Shown here in pieces: positions 1-12,781 of a stretch of DNA of 64,000 nt. Position numbers and translations under genes: made by a program. The notes beneath the pieces were generated by a model. The model saw only the letters and a program-made list of their open reading frames with translations. It was not told the origin of the DNA and did not search any database. Every line of letters starts with the position of its first letter. Position 1 is the first letter of the stretch. The stretch spans positions 78,402,669 through 78,466,668 of the forward strand of contig CM066988.1 in NCBI GenBank assembly GCA_033977485.1, read 5' to 3'. The stretch comes from Hydrangea macrophylla. Its lineage: Eukaryota; Streptophyta; Magnoliopsida; Cornales; Hydrangeaceae.

Positions 1-2
1 CG

Positions 3-674
3 TTGGTGGAATTTGCCTATAACAACAGTTATCACACGAGTATCGGGATGGCTCCGTTCGAAGCATTGTATGGACGGCCATGACGTTCTCCGTTGTGTTG
101 GGCAGAGGTGGGAGATACAGAATTGTTGGGACCAGATTTGGTTAGAGAAACCAACGAGAAGATTTCTTTGGTCAAGGAAAGAATGAGAACCGCTCAAAGC
201 AGGTATAAGAGTTATGCTGATCGACGCCGAAAAGATTTGGAATTTAGTGTTGGAGATCATGTACTCCTTAAGGTTTCACCGACCCGAGGAGTGGTACGTT
301 TTGGTCTCAAGAGAGGGAAACTAGCTCCGAGATTCATCGGACCGTTCGAGATTTTGGAGCGTGTCGGGAAAGTGGCTTATCGACTCCCGCTACCACCAAA
401 GATGTCGGGAGTTCACAGTGTGTTTCACGTGAGTATGTTGAGAAAGTACATACGCGACCCCTCACACGTGATTAGTTATGATGATATTGAGACGAGTCAT
501 AACGTTTCTTACAAAGAGAGGCCCGTGAAGATTCGGGATCAGAGTATCAAGAAGCTAAGAAATAAAGACATTCCATTAGTGAAAGTTCAGTGGAATCACC
601 ATGACGAGAACGAAGCCTCGTGGGAAGTGGAAGCTGATATGAGAAAGAAGTACCCGGAGTTGTTTCAGGACTAG
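3..674 (+). pseudogene. Chromovirus (Ty3/Gypsy, Tekay/Del-like) pol, integrase C-terminus with chromodomain, 5' truncated by window
   Basis: This is the last part of a Ty3/Gypsy polyprotein that enters from beyond the left edge. The first codons give the end of the integrase core (YNNSYHTSIGMAPFEALYGR). The integrase C-terminal module follows, with VGDHVLLKVSP, the GPY/F-like stretch LAPRFIGPFEIL and HSVFHVSMLRKY. The last 55 residues look like a chromodomain (VKVQWNHHDENEASWE). In chromoviruses this domain steers insertion into heterochromatin. The frame is open except for TGA at 81-83, at a place where related elements keep coding, so this copy is broken. The stop at 672-674 is followed within 50 bp by a polypurine tract and an LTR, the normal end of such an element. 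Confidence 0.9.
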
Positions 675-706
675 TTAGTCTTGATTTCGGGGACGAAATC
701 CTGTTT

Positions 707-719
707 AAGGGAGGAAGGG
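707..719 (+). other. Polypurine tract of the chromovirus
   Basis: The run AAGGGAGGAAGGG lies directly before the TGTAAC start of the LTR. This is where plus-strand DNA synthesis is primed in LTR retrotransposons. It fixes the LTR start at 720. Confidence 0.8.
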
Positions 720-1383
720 TGTAACAACTTGCATTTTCATTTAATTTAATTTGAATTTCCATATTTAATCTGTGTTCGTAGGATTATTTTAAATTGCAAA
801 CTCTCATGTCTAAATATTATTAATTGTTTTATTTCATGTTGTAATTCTTATCGGGGTCAAACTGTAATTTTTTTATCTGTGTTGAATTTCAAAACCTGTA
901 TTTCAAACGGTGGAAATGTTTGCTTTTGACTCAAACTGTATTTTTATAAAATCAGAAGACCATTTCTTACTCTAAAATGAATTTTCTGTATTTTTGTGAC
1001 GAACACCGCGTCACGAAAATACCAGTTTATGTTCAAAACTGCCCGCGCTGTGCTAAACTTCCACAGATTGTGGAAGTGATGTAAAGCTAGATTTGACATA
1101 CACTTTACTTGCCATTTATGGAAACTAATCATTGGTTAAGGCAATGTTTGGGAATGTTTAACTTTTGTGTGTAATTTTGTGCCATAAGCTAAATTCCCAA
1201 ACACACTCAATTTGACCCCTACACATCTAATTGCCCCCTACTCTCATATACAGCAGGTTATACATGTATATACGTAAGATTATATGCTGCTAATTGTGAG
1301 AAGTTAGTGAATTGTTAAGCTAAACTCAATTAGTGGAGTAATCCTAAAAATACTTGGAGCCCAAGTTCACTTCTTTCAAGCTT

Positions 1384-1394
1384 CTATTTATACA
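1384..1394 (+). promoter_or_regulatory. TATA box of the chromovirus LTR promoter
   Basis: CTATTTATACA is followed about 40 bp later by a C/A-rich start region and a (GA)-rich leader. This arrangement is usual at the U3/R boundary of plant LTRs. No transcript data are available. Confidence 0.5.
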
Positions 1395-2017
1395 CCCTCA
1401 TACTATCTCAATCACACACTTTCTGCACTTCAATCACAGAGAGAGAGTTTGAGAGTTTAGTTTCTAAAATTTTTCTGGAAGAAGAAGTTACACAAACTCC
1501 ATAGCCAAGCTTGGAGTATTTCTTGTTTGGTCTTATTCTTTCTCAACAAACACACAATTCTTGATCACAGTGAGTATTACTAACTCACTCAGATTGTAAT
1601 CCATTCTTTATTTACTGAATTGTGTAGTTAATTTATGAACCACTATTGATGTTGTACGTTGAAAATTTCATAGCTTGAAAATCACAATTTTCCAAACTCA
1701 ACCAAAATCCGTTTTTAGAATGAAATATGAAAGATTATACATTCTAAATGCCATGTTTCAAGTATTAGAGTCTAATTTGATCACATGAGAAAGTATGCTA
1801 AAAATGAAGTTTGACATCTTTTGAAATTTCATAAAATTCTAGAATTATAGATTGATACATGTTAAATTGATGATGGATTCATAATCCTTATGAAAAACCG
1901 AAGAGATTCATATATAATAAGGCCTAGTAACTTCCAAAATTGAAAATGGGTCAATTTGGACCCTTAAACTGAAAACAGGGGATAACCAGTGAAGAAGACG
2001 AAGCTACTGCACAAACT

Positions 2018-2192
2018 CGCGCGCGCGATCGCGCGAGCGGCCCGCGCGAGCGACCCCTCGCGTGAGGGACGTGCGCGCGCGAACCTTGTTTCCCCAGGCA
2101 GACAGAAGAGTTTATATTATAAATTGAAAAATGGGCAGATCGCGCGAGCGGCCCGCGCGAGCGACCCATCGCGCGAGCGGCCCGCGCGCGCA
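2018..2192 (+). repeat. CpG-dense GCGCGAGCGGCCC repeats inside the LTR
   Basis: Two blocks (about 2018-2075 and 2139-2192) consist of near-copies of GCGCGAGCGGCCCGCGCGAG, separated by about 65 bp of ordinary sequence. CpG density is far above the AT-rich surroundings. Open frames on both strands here are a by-product of the GC repeat and not genes. Confidence 0.75.
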
Positions 2193-2577
2193 ATTTCTGA
2201 CAGATTCTGGTTTTGCTTGTTTTGTGTTAAAGGACTGTTTGGTTCAACTTTTAAGGACTGTTAAGGCCCTGTTTGGGAAATTTATTAAAACAGAATCTTA
2301 ACCGGTTGTGTTTGGACGAGTAGAACGATGTATTAAGACTTATAAAACTTCGTACGAACGTTATGCCTTTAATTCAGTATTTTGCTTTATGTTTAAGTTG
2401 ATGTCATTCATGTGAGGTCAGTGGTACATGCATGAGGGTGTTAGTCAGTGTGGAAAAGAGTAATGGTTAGTGTGGAAAGAGTTTGAGATTGAGGTTGTGG
2501 TTGTGGTTGTGGTTGTAGTTGTGGTTATGGTTGAGGTTACGGTAAGAGTATCTTTGAAATGCGACGGTGGCAAATAA

Positions 2578-2835
2578 GGACACTCCCTGACGCCCATGGT
2601 AGCGTTAAAGTGTGTGACGCCGAACTTGAACACTCCCTGGCACCCATGGTAGTGCTAAAGTGTGGCCTACGGACACTCCCTGATACCCGAGTCTGGATAC
2701 TGGGTGAGGTTGCTCCGGTATTTGCATGGCGGATTAGGTATTCAAAGTGTGAGGCAATGGACACTCCCTGGTACCCCGGACCAAAGTGTGAGGCAAACTG
2801 GACACTCCCTGGCGCCCCGTTGCTAAAGTGTGGCT
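2578..2835 (+). repeat. Degenerate tandem repeats with ACACTCCCTG units in the LTR
   Basis: About five degenerate units begin with ACACTCCCTGG and end near TAAAGTGTG. Each unit therefore has an ACACT/AGTGT inverted pair. Spacing varies around 50-70 bp. It lies downstream of the presumed LTR promoter. Function is unknown. Confidence 0.65.
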
Positions 2836-3512
2836 ATCTTAGTGTTTCAAAGATACTGGAGTGAGATAGTGGGTTGTTGTGTCTGTCGAGAGAAAAGAGT
2901 CGGCAAGATGAGTGTGGTGCATTATCTCATACACGAACATATGCTTTTATGAATGAACAACTTTTAAGATATCCCTCGTTGTTTTATAAAATGAATTCTT
3001 TCTGTGGTCAAACGATTGATTTTACAAAATTGAAAATGGAGAAAGGTAAATGAGTATGTTTTACATTCGAAGTCATGTTTTTTATACTCACCAGCTTCTT
3101 GAAGCTGACGACGTTGATGCGTCCTGGACATTCGTGTTCAGGCTTTTCAAGTTACAACTATGCTGAGCCTTATGACTATGCTAATTGAGAACGGCTGCTT
3201 CTGGAAGAGAATCTGTTATTGTCATTGCACATTTTAAGTTATATGTTTAAGTTTTAAACTGTTTTGTAATAAGGATGACTGTAATAGACATTAAGTTATT
3301 GTTTTGTTTCCAGGCGATCTGTGCCTTTAGATGACCCGTGCTGTAATATGTAATAAGTTAGAAAATTTTATAAGCCTTGATTGCTCTGCTCTGATTATTG
3401 TTTATTGTTGTTCGACGTTTGGGAGGGAATCGATCCTTCAAACTGTCACGACCTATGGGTCCATAAAGGAAATTAAACGCTTTCCTTATTTATGCTACGT
3501 CGGGGCGTGACA

Positions 3513-6500
3513 ATGCACATATATTAATGCTCTATGGAGTACATTACTTTTTAGCATTCCGTATGTTTCTAAGGATTAAGAATCAATAGCACTTATATTA
3601 ACCATGTTGTGATGGACATGACTAATGTGTAACTATATCATCTACAAGTGTTTTAAAATACATAGAAGACAATTTAAAACAATGGTTAAGACTCGCACTC
3701 TAAATGGTGTAAGCATTCAAAGTGATTTTCAAAAGACATTGAAGAAAATAGCCTTAAGGCTCTAAGTTCTAAAACTATTTTGACAAACTGAGCTTTCCTG
3801 GACAGTTTGATAACAAATTTTAAAAATAGAAAGTCTTGAAATATTTAAAAGAATCATCTCAAGATTTTTCAGTTTCGATCGATTGATACGTTTTCTATCG
3901 ATCAAAAAGTGTCATCCTTCAATCGATCGAAATATCTTCGATCACTTGACTTGAGCTCTGGTTCGATCGATCGAAATATCTTCGATCAATTAAACACAGG
4001 CTTTCTGCAGTACTATGCATGACAGAGGCTTGAGAGATATTTATAGTTGCAGAAAATAAGTTTTTAACGTTAAACATGAATAAGGTTGTGTTTGGTTTGA
4101 TACTAAATATGAAAACTATGGAAAACTATGGATAATTACTTCTAGCATGCAAAACCTACATCCAAAACATATTATATCGATGAGAAACTAAAAACAGAAT
4201 GTAAAGAAACTATAATACAGAACCTGGAACATAAAACTTGTATTAACTTCAACAAAAATCCAAACTATTTCAATATCCAGGCATAAAAACCTACAAAACA
4301 ATGAAAAACTCTCTCTCTATCTAAAAACTGTGAAATAAAAGTGGGCGTCCTTATGAACGAGTTTACAACAAGTAATTATAGATAAAACCTAAGCTAGGGT
4401 TGACAATCTGCTTCTGCTGTGTTGCCCGCAAAATTCTGGTAAATATACATTCGATTGATTGAACTTGCTTCAATCGATCGAACTTGTATAATCATCAAGC
4501 ACTGGAAGCCTTCGATCGATTGAACTCAATTCATCTTCAATCGCTTGAAAACTCTTTAGTCGATTGAACTTGTCTTTTCAACTTTGAAATGTCTCCTTTG
4601 CACTTGTGCTTTACCATTTCCCTGTAAATAGTTCCTGGATATGGCGCACATCATATCTGAACATAAAATAGTCTAATATAACAAAAATCATCATAGAATC
4701 ATCATATTTTATCGAAACATACATTGTAACATAACTGCAGATAAAACGAAAAATTATGAACTTATTCATGGTGTTTTCGTGTTCCTACGTGGATATATTC
4801 TACAAATATTTCCACTTGTCAGTTGCCAGAGTGAGACTATGAGAGAGAGTGGAGATTGACAGATTGTCGCGCGGAGTGGAGACTGTGTGTGTGTATGTGT
4901 GTGAGAGAGAGAGAGAGTAGTCTAGATCTGCCAAAAGTTTTAGCCCTAAAAATTTAGGAAACGAATCTACATATGTTCAATACTTTGGATGATCGGGTCG
5001 GGATTTCCCTACCGATATCCGATCTGTTTCCGGTTCGGTTTCGACCCAAACTTAATATGGTCCGATTTTCAACCCGAACTGAATTGAGTTTAAATTTTGG
5101 TTTGGGTTGAAATTTCGAGGTGAACCCAAGTCTGCCCACATCTAAATAGAATTACTTAAAGCAATTTTCAATAAAACTCAAGTGGCCTTAGAATATATGT
5201 GTCATAATATTACTTAAAATACATGGGTATATTTAATCTAAAATTATGAATATTTACAATATATATGTTTTTGGATGTATTAGTATATCTTGCATTTCTA
5301 TAGATAAATAAAAAGGTTATTTTTATCAGTTTTTAGATAGAATTAAATTTCAAGTGTGTTCTTAATAAATTAAAACAAATAGAATGAACGAGTTAGGCCA
5401 TAGTTCAACTAATTTTCAATGGGTCAAGTTTGATGGTTAGACATATTTGCTTATCTTTTACTTCTGACTTTAAAAGGGTAAACTGTTGATTTTGAAATAT
5501 TAACAATCATCTACACTTGACTAATGTAATAGGGAATGTAGTACTCAAAGAAACTTCAAAGGAGTTCATTGTGCTTCTACAACCATGAGGGTAGTTGTTG
5601 TATTTTGATCTTATATCTCAAACTGTTCTAATGTTGCTACTAGGCAACTTATGAAAGCACGTGGTTCGATTTATAACTAGGTGAGAATTAACTCGTGCTA
5701 GCTAGGCACGGGCGGCTATTTCAAAATTTTCTAAGAAGCAAAAAGTATTGAACTTTGTGCATTACATACAGAAGAGAAACTCTGGATTATCAAGTTGAAT
5801 TTGTCATCTCTTTCTCTTTAAAGAAAATAGAGGGAGAAACTCTCATTGCCAGCTTGGGTGGAAAAATTATTATTTCTAATGTAAACATGAATATGCATAA
5901 TAATTTTTCTCTCTTCTTTTGTAGTTAATGTATTTTGTTTATCAATGCTTTCTAAAAGAAAAAATAATTTTAAAAAATAAGGGAAAAAAATAAAGAGAAG
6001 CATTGGAAAATAGAGAGAGGTGGTCGGAAAAAAAATAATGTCACATCTTAGTTTAATAACAGATATATTCTACAAAAAGTGGATAATGAATTTAGAATTA
6101 CCATTTGCATTAATAATGAAAATAATCAACATATTAATGGATTATTAATTAAATGAAAGAATAGAACAGTTCGAAGTTAAAAATATTTCTTAATTATTTT
6201 TAGGTATATAAGTAAAAATAAGTTGTAAAACAAAACAAAAGATAGGGAAAAAGAAAGAAAAGTGGAGAAAAATGCCACATGAGCATGACACCAACATATG
6301 CATAATATTATGAGTTGTTGTGAAGCGACTAATATCAATATATAATAGCACTAATGTGCTATCAAATCTTGACCACCTATATAAGAACTCGCAAGCTGTG
6401 GATAAGTCTTGATATTAATAGCCTTCCTAATCAAGGCTACAAGGAAGCAAAAATGAAAATGAGATAACAAAAAGTAACTTAAGGCAATCTAAATGCCAAA

Positions 6501-6729
6501 CTAAATCGTACTCCCAATTTCAAATAGTGAATGTAGACTTATAGTCCATGTTAAAGTAGAGAATGACCAAATACTAATACAATACAATTGAATAAATACT
6601 AATACAACTGAATAAATAATGAATTATTTTGAGGCCTACCTTTCATATGCTTATTAGATGGCAGGTAGCCTTTCCCGAGTTGTATTATAGGTAGGATGTA
6701 TATGTATGTTGTGTTTGTGTGTGTGGCGT

Positions 6730-6784
<55 letters not shown>

Positions 6785-7125
6785 CTAGGGAATTGTAGAA
6801 AATATGTAGCAAGGAAAGGGAGAAATAGGAAAAGGGTTTTGCCTTGTTTTTTATATAGCCCGGGAATCCATAATCTTTTAGAATGCTCTTACAAAATGGA
6901 TGACTTCAAGGCAGCGGAACAAATGAAGTTGATTGGGTAAGACAACAATTGTTGGTGTTTACAATATTACTGATTTCATACAAACGTTTATTAGCAACTT
7001 AGTAATAAACGTGCAATAATCGGCCTCATCAAGAATACCAACATGCCCAATAAACCGATTGCATTCGACAATTGTTACCCAATATTGAAGGATCCACCGA
7101 AATTTAATCCAACTATGACTAGGAT
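3513..7125. other. Intergenic, repeat-derived DNA without recognisable genes
   Basis: I see no supportable gene. About 3880-4560 contains scattered TCGATCGA / TTCGATCGATTGAAC motifs, probably an old unclassified LTR or MITE. Positions 4980-5140 carry the GGGTCGGG / CCGGTTCGG composition shared with the hAT-like repeats further right. A (GT)/(GA) tract lies near 4883-4917. The rest is AT-rich. Confidence 0.5.
6717..6781. repeat. (GT)n(GA)n compound microsatellite
   Basis: A GT run passes directly into a GA run. The short open frame across it is a repeat artefact. Confidence 0.9.
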
Positions 7126-7349
7126 ATTCACGCCCCGATATATAGCAAAATAGGTAAAAAAAAATTATTTTCTTTTTGAACCCGTAGGTCGTGATAGGCG
7201 AGAGATCAATTGTCCTTTACTTAGCTTCACATGAAATAATAAATAGTCTTTAAAGCAACATGGAAGATAATAATAATAGTCATACAAAATCCAACTTAAG
7301 GATATTACATTGTTAATTCAATAACTTAAGGCATATCCGGCCTTATTCA

Positions 7350-7431
7350 AATAACAACAGTATTCTTTCATTACAGACATTAAGTAAAAGAATAACAACA
7401 TTATTCTTTTATTACAGACATTGAGTAAAAG
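7350..7431. repeat. 41 bp tandem duplication
   Basis: Two adjacent 41 bp copies beginning AATAACAACA and ending AGTAAAAG differ at only a few positions. They lie within the minus-strand LTR. Confidence 0.8.
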
Positions 7432-9910
7432 ATAAAGAAATCTTCTTCGTAGGACTTTTTCTTTTTAGCTGACATAGTCGTACTGCCCTGTATAATTAGA
7501 ACCTGAGAAGTTTGGACAATCGATTGTCCAGGACATTAAACGTCATCAGCTAATGAAAGTCGAGTGAACGTAATGAACAACACACGCAATGGATATAAAA
7601 ACATATTTAAATGTCATCGTGGCTAAGTACCTTAAACTACGGTTAATTGATTATTCAAGTCGTCGCTTATTCATTGAACCATTTAATTAATAATATATGA
7701 CCGTTCATGAACAGTGCGACCATCTATGGACACCCGGCCTCCGAGAGTCCACCCTCCTTTTCGGGGTTTTAAGAATTGATTTTCCTTTGAAATGTTTGGT
7801 AAAGAACAAAGAAAGAAAGAAAGTCTATGAAAACAGTTACAGAATTGCCACTTGGTCTTTAGGGAACCAAGAAATCCAATTTTGACTCACCCAAACGGAT
7901 AAAGGGCACCGGTCCTTCATAACCAAACGGGGTTTTGGTACAAGAGAGGAAGGAGTATTTGTCACGACTAAAACACCCTCAACTCGCTCCGTCTTTCGAC
8001 GAGCCTCAATTAGCATCCAAATAATTATCTTATACAATGTTTGGTTCGACAATTAACACTATGATAGTATATTACATCTCATAAGATCTTGAAATGGAAG
8101 ATCAAAAGATAAGATATCATTCATAAGATTTAAGCCAAATATCACACAATGTAAAGTGAAAGATCATACAAACAAATCTAGAAAAAATCGTTTAATCACA
8201 TATCAAATAATCGAGTTTTCCAAATTTGAAGGGGACATGGATTGTTTTTTAACAATAATAACAAAGAAAAATGGGATATGCTTAGCAAACTAGTAAGATG
8301 CATGTTATTTCTTGGAAAAGAAGACTTGTCAATCCCCGGGACGAATGAGAAATGAAGTTTTGATCGAGGGGAAGCATGAACGTGTGATCAACTTCATTCC
8401 TTATAATCTTCTTAGATTAAGAGTTACAAAACTCCAAATCTTGCAGGGATGCAATGTATGATCCTAGAATGTGCAAAGGTTGTAGTGTGTTTTGTGTTCA
8501 AAGATTTTCTAAAGTGATTTAGAAATCTAAAGTATGCATTAATGAATGAAGAATGTCATTGTAGGATATGCACAAATGTAGTATGAATTAATTCCTAAGA
8601 TATGGGCTAATTTGGAATGCACGTGAACATCCAATCAAAGAATTAAAGTTAAAACATGCTTATTGTGAATAGTGGATAGAACAGTGAACTGATTTTGTAA
8701 AAATGGAAAAGTGAGGTTAGGAGTGTGCCCAATTCATATTTTTTATGGAGATCAGCCTTGCTATGTCCAGAACACATATCAAAAGCCAAATAAAGATAGA
8801 AGTTACAGATTAAGAGAAATCATATAAACAAGAGAGGTTACTCATAAACAAAGTCTGTACTGTCGACTGAAGTGTAGAAAAATCTTAGAAAATGAAAACA
8901 AAACATTTAGAGACCCATATTACACCGAAAGTTTCCTAAGACACTGAAGTTCAAGTGAAAAATGAGTTGGGACCACTCATTTTAGAAACTTTTTCTGGAA
9001 ACCAAGTTGTAAGTCAACTAAGCTGCTGTGACAGAGAAAACAAAATGTTTAGAAGGAATGTTTGGGTCAAAATGGTACCCTTCCAAGTACTTTCAAATCA
9101 AGCCAAAAATCATGGGTGTTTTCTAATGAGTTAGAAAGACTTTCCAAGTGGTCTTGCAATCATCCATTGAATATTGAACTCATAATGACATTTTGAAGTT
9201 GAATAACTCATTGTTTTGAAGATTTTGAGATTACAATTGTTTTGTTTCTTGAAATCGGTTTAAGAGGGGTTTTGAGATGGGAGTTTTAAAAGTATATTTC
9301 CAGCACTAAATGGAGATTATGACCACTTAGAATATCAATATCAAACTCATATCAAGAACTTCCAAGATTGTTGGAGAGTATTGCTTTATTTTGAACATGA
9401 CTTCAAGAGTACTCGGAAAGTATTGAAGTTAGAATCATCATCTATCAAACATGTTTTTGAGGTCAAGAGCTACTATCCATAAGGATTCACTCACCTTAAT
9501 CATCATGTCATCATCTAGATGATGATGAACAAACAAGTAATCAAAGAAAAATAAAAAATAAATGAGGTAAGAAGAGATGAACATACATATATAAACAAGC
9601 AAACAATAGCAATCAATAGATGATAATCAATGTGATTTTGGACTTGTCTTGGTGTTTCACTCATATGTGGTGACATTTGGATATAGAAGTAGCTTCTATC
9701 TCATAAATACTCACAAAAATGGTGGTTGGGTATATTGAATATGAAGTCAAGAGAAGTAATGAAGTAAAAACAAGGTTGGGAACTCACTTTTCTATAGAAA
9801 ATTAGTGAAGTAAGCTCACTTTTCTCTCTTCTGACCTTACCTCTAACTATCTCTCTATAACTTTCTCTATAACTTGTATTTGCCACTCCCAAATGAGGAG
9901 TAAAGGGGAG

Positions 9911-9920
9911 TTTATATAGG
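9911..9920 (-). promoter_or_regulatory. TATA box of the minus-strand LTR
   Basis: The minus strand reads CCTATATAAA, followed by a CT-rich start region and an A/G-rich leader. The arrangement matches that of the LTR at 720-3512. Confidence 0.45.
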
Positions 9921-12088
9921 CCAACTTGGGGGGAGTTTGGAATTTTAAAAGTGCTCTCAATGGCCCCAAACATCTGTGAATAAGAAACTACGTCGTTATG
10001 GCTTTCAATTATTCAATTTGGGCCCCCAAAACAAATTATAAAAATGGACTATTCTGGGGAAGAGTGCTGCGGCGGTACTGGGCCAGTGCCATGGCGACAC
10101 TGCTCCTTAGATGCCCAGATTATTGTATTTAGGCCCTTAGAAGTTTTGGTATTCGCAAAAAGGCCCTATTTTGTCCGAAATTCATAGAAAATGTGTACGA
10201 ACTCCAAACTGAGCTTGTAATATACCATTGGAAAGGTAATGGAGTGTGCTTTTCATAAAAAAAAAATAGTTCGGAGTTAGGTCACTTAGGAAATTTTTGC
10301 GGTATTTACGATAAAAGCAGATTTGATCGTCTTTTTCACCTTTGGAAATTCATAATAAACCCATTTTAAATCTAAAAATTATGTGCGATATACCGTTAGA
10401 AAGCTATTGACCTCAAGTATCCATGAAAAATGTTTGAAAAATAATACGGTGTTTCAGTTTTAAAGTCAACTTTTAGGTCAAACCGATCAAGCCAGGGACT
10501 TCCAAGAAGTTCTGGGAACCTCTTGGAACTCCCAGGAGCTGACGTTTTCGTCCGCTTTTCTTTTAAACCGGTCAATAGGGGCTTTTCGGTCAAACCTTGG
10601 CCAAATCTTGGTCAAACCGGTCAATAGAGACTTTTTAGGAAATTTCAAGACTTCTAGGGGTCTTTTAGAAGCTGCCAATTTCATCCGAATTTACTTTAAA
10701 ACTCATTTTATTGCTTTTCTTATAACGTAGCTTGTTTTCAGAACTTTTGGTCTAAATCTAGGAGTGTTTTAGCTTTTAGGGGCATTTTGGTCATTTGCTA
10801 CACTTTCTTTGCATTTTGAGAGATAAAACTAACTTGCAGGAGTCCTTTTTGAGTTTTTTTTTTTCAATCATCATGAACCACCAAGATATGGGTCTCCTAA
10901 ATCTAATAGCCGACAAAATGGGGAGCCTACACCATCTCATCTTTCTGAATCTTTTATCTCAACCACAATCTCTCAACTCAGTCGGTTTGCCAAAACCATT
11001 TGGCACAAAGCCATTAATTTAGAACATCGTCTCCTATAATAGCCGCTTGATAGGTTTACCGTAACGATGTAGTATGGGTAAAACCCATCAAGATATTCAA
11101 GGTTGCAATAACCTGTTTATCCTGATTGATATACCATCGTCACCCATAAAAAGCCTCTTGGTCAATTGCTTTGACCAAGATAGTATCGTCGCCCATAAAA
11201 GTTGATCAATTCAGATAACTATGCCCATAAAGGCCACAACAACATCTCTTACTCTTTTCTCACAAAGCACATGATTTTCTTATACATTTTTCTTATAATA
11301 GTAACAAGTAGACTTCTACATATGATTTTCTTTGATAAAATCAACATACAGTTTAGAAACTATTTTCTCTTTCTTTTAAAATAGTAATACAGTATGTTGC
11401 AATTGTTAAGGCAAAGGTACAGTTAATTAAAGCATAAAACATAACTTTTCTTAAATTGTCTCACTCGAGCGCTCCACGCTCAACGCTCGAGTGCTTGGGC
11501 TTACTCGAACCCTCCCGGTCCATGCAAGCGCTCCAGACCATTGTCTTCAACCTCCAGACAGTTTGTTACAGAGTTATATAAGATTTTTATAAACTTAAAT
11601 CAAATAGGGGTTGTTACATACCATTCTCTTCGTTTGTCGACGTAGATTACGAATGCATAAGTCTTGGTTCTCCATTACTACCATAGCTCTACTTATAGTG
11701 AAAATTCGAGAGTCGCCAAAACTTCAATTTACCCGTTCTTCGTAACCATTATGATTATATGCTTAATACTTGAAACTAACCTCATAGGGACTGTAATATA
11801 CCATTTACAATTTAAAAAATCAAATTTTGTTAACATTTTTTGTACCTCTAATTTTAGACCTCCATTGATATATATATATACATATATATGCGCTTTCAAT
11901 TACTTTTGAAATGCACAAATTGTGCATATAGACTTAAAGTACATTCGGATTGAGTTCAAGAGACTTATCGTTCCTTGGTTTGACTGGACTAAGACTCTGA
12001 AAGAATTTCGTGATATATCCCGAGAGTTTGAGATAGCTATGGCTTTTCTTCTAAGAGTGTGCTTATTCTCCTTTATATGCATGCTTTA

Positions 12089-12107
12089 TGTGTGTGTGTG
12101 TGTGTGT

Positions 12108-12163
<56 letters not shown>
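12089..12163. repeat. (GT)n(GA)n compound microsatellite
   Basis: About 10 GT units are followed by about 28 GA units. The 11619-12276 interval around it is otherwise AT-rich and holds no gene I can support. Confidence 0.9.
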
Positions 12164-12165
<2 letters not shown>

Positions 12166-12276
12166 ATAGAGAGTATGTATTGCTTGTGTGAAAATGAGAG
12201 TCTGTGAGAGTTTGAATGTGAGAGCTTAAGAGTGTATTCTGTACTGTGTGTGGATATATAGTTTTGAGTAATATTT

Positions 12277-12287
12277 GGGGCACAAAC
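12277..12287. mobile_element. Left arm of a foldback MITE split by the Copia element
   Basis: GGGGCACAAAC stops exactly at the Copia insertion point. The remainder of the MITE resumes at 38667 and ends GTAAGTGTTTGTGCCCC at 38756, the inverted complement of this arm. The MITE was about 100 bp before it was split. Confidence 0.7.
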
Positions 12288-12765
12288 TGTTGGAAACTTT
12301 AATTTATAAAACTGTAGAACCCTAAAGTAGTAAAACCATATCCATAGGATCATATCATGTTAGATTATCAAGGATATAATATAGTAGAATACATACCTGT
12401 ATCCATTGTAGCAATTAGCAAACATTAGGAGAACGATGATGATCAATTATGTTTTCCTCAGTCAAATCTCCTTAGATCTGTAATGGGTTTCTTCTCTAGA
12501 TGGGGTAGAAGAAGAAGACTGTATATATTGATTTGACATATTGGGGACCATAACCTATATGTCTTTATACACTGATATGTAGGGTTCCCATTATTCCTAA
12601 CAGGGTCAGTATTTGGTATCCACTCATTAAACCCATACCCAGTAGAAGTCCATGGGCTTCCTACAATTAGACCACATAATATAAGCCCATCTAATTAATA
12701 GCCCTTATAATATAATTGATATTAATATGTTGCCCAATCTTATTAGGAAATATAATTTCCTAACA
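12288..12765 (-). repeat. Copia 3' LTR (478 bp)
   Basis: In plus orientation it begins TGTTGGAAAC and ends TTTCCTAACA. It aligns along its whole length with 38186-38661. The left flank is CAAAC, the target duplication. Confidence 0.92.
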
Positions 12766-12781
12766 ATCTCCCACTTGGGCT
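12766..12781 (-). other. Copia polypurine tract
   Basis: On the minus strand AGCCCAAGTGGGAGAT directly precedes the 3' LTR. The purine core AAGTGGGAGA is the expected plus-strand primer. The following 12782-13440 is the Copia 3' region with no clear coding sequence. Confidence 0.6.

Larger units (their letters stand above)
720..3512 (+). mobile_element. 3' LTR of the chromovirus, about 2.8 kb
   Basis: The LTR starts TGTAACAACTTGC and ends GGGGCGTGACA, so it has the canonical TG..CA termini. The end is preceded by the 'CACGACCTATGGGTCCA' block typical of plant Tekay/Del LTRs. A TATA-like box lies near 1384. The 5' target duplication is outside the window, so the insertion cannot be confirmed from flanks. 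It contains two repeat clusters, at about 2018-2192 and 2578-2835, described separately. Confidence 0.85.
7126..11618 (-). mobile_element. Candidate minus-strand Tekay/Del-type LTR, solo or truncated, about 4.5 kb
   Basis: Read on the minus strand the segment begins TGTAACAACCCC (11618 downward). It ends with CACGACCTACGGGTTCA...ATCGGGGCGTGAATA near 7126, matching both ends of the LTR at 720-3512 in kind. A TATA box lies at 9911-9920. The terminal dinucleotide at 7126 is decayed. No matching 5 bp flanks were found (AGGAT versus TACCA), and neither a primer site nor pol is adjacent. I infer a degraded solo or truncated LTR. It could also be two fused fragments, because 4.5 kb is long. Confidence 0.5.

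Noticed and set aside
1951..2264. Alanine/arginine-rich proteins on both strands
   Set aside because: They are translations of the GCGCGAGCGG repeat inside an LTR.
10396..10684. Two overlapping minus-strand open frames with repeated LTGLK.K text
   Set aside because: They reflect an internal repeat of the LTR at 7126-11618. No retrotransposon or host domain is present.
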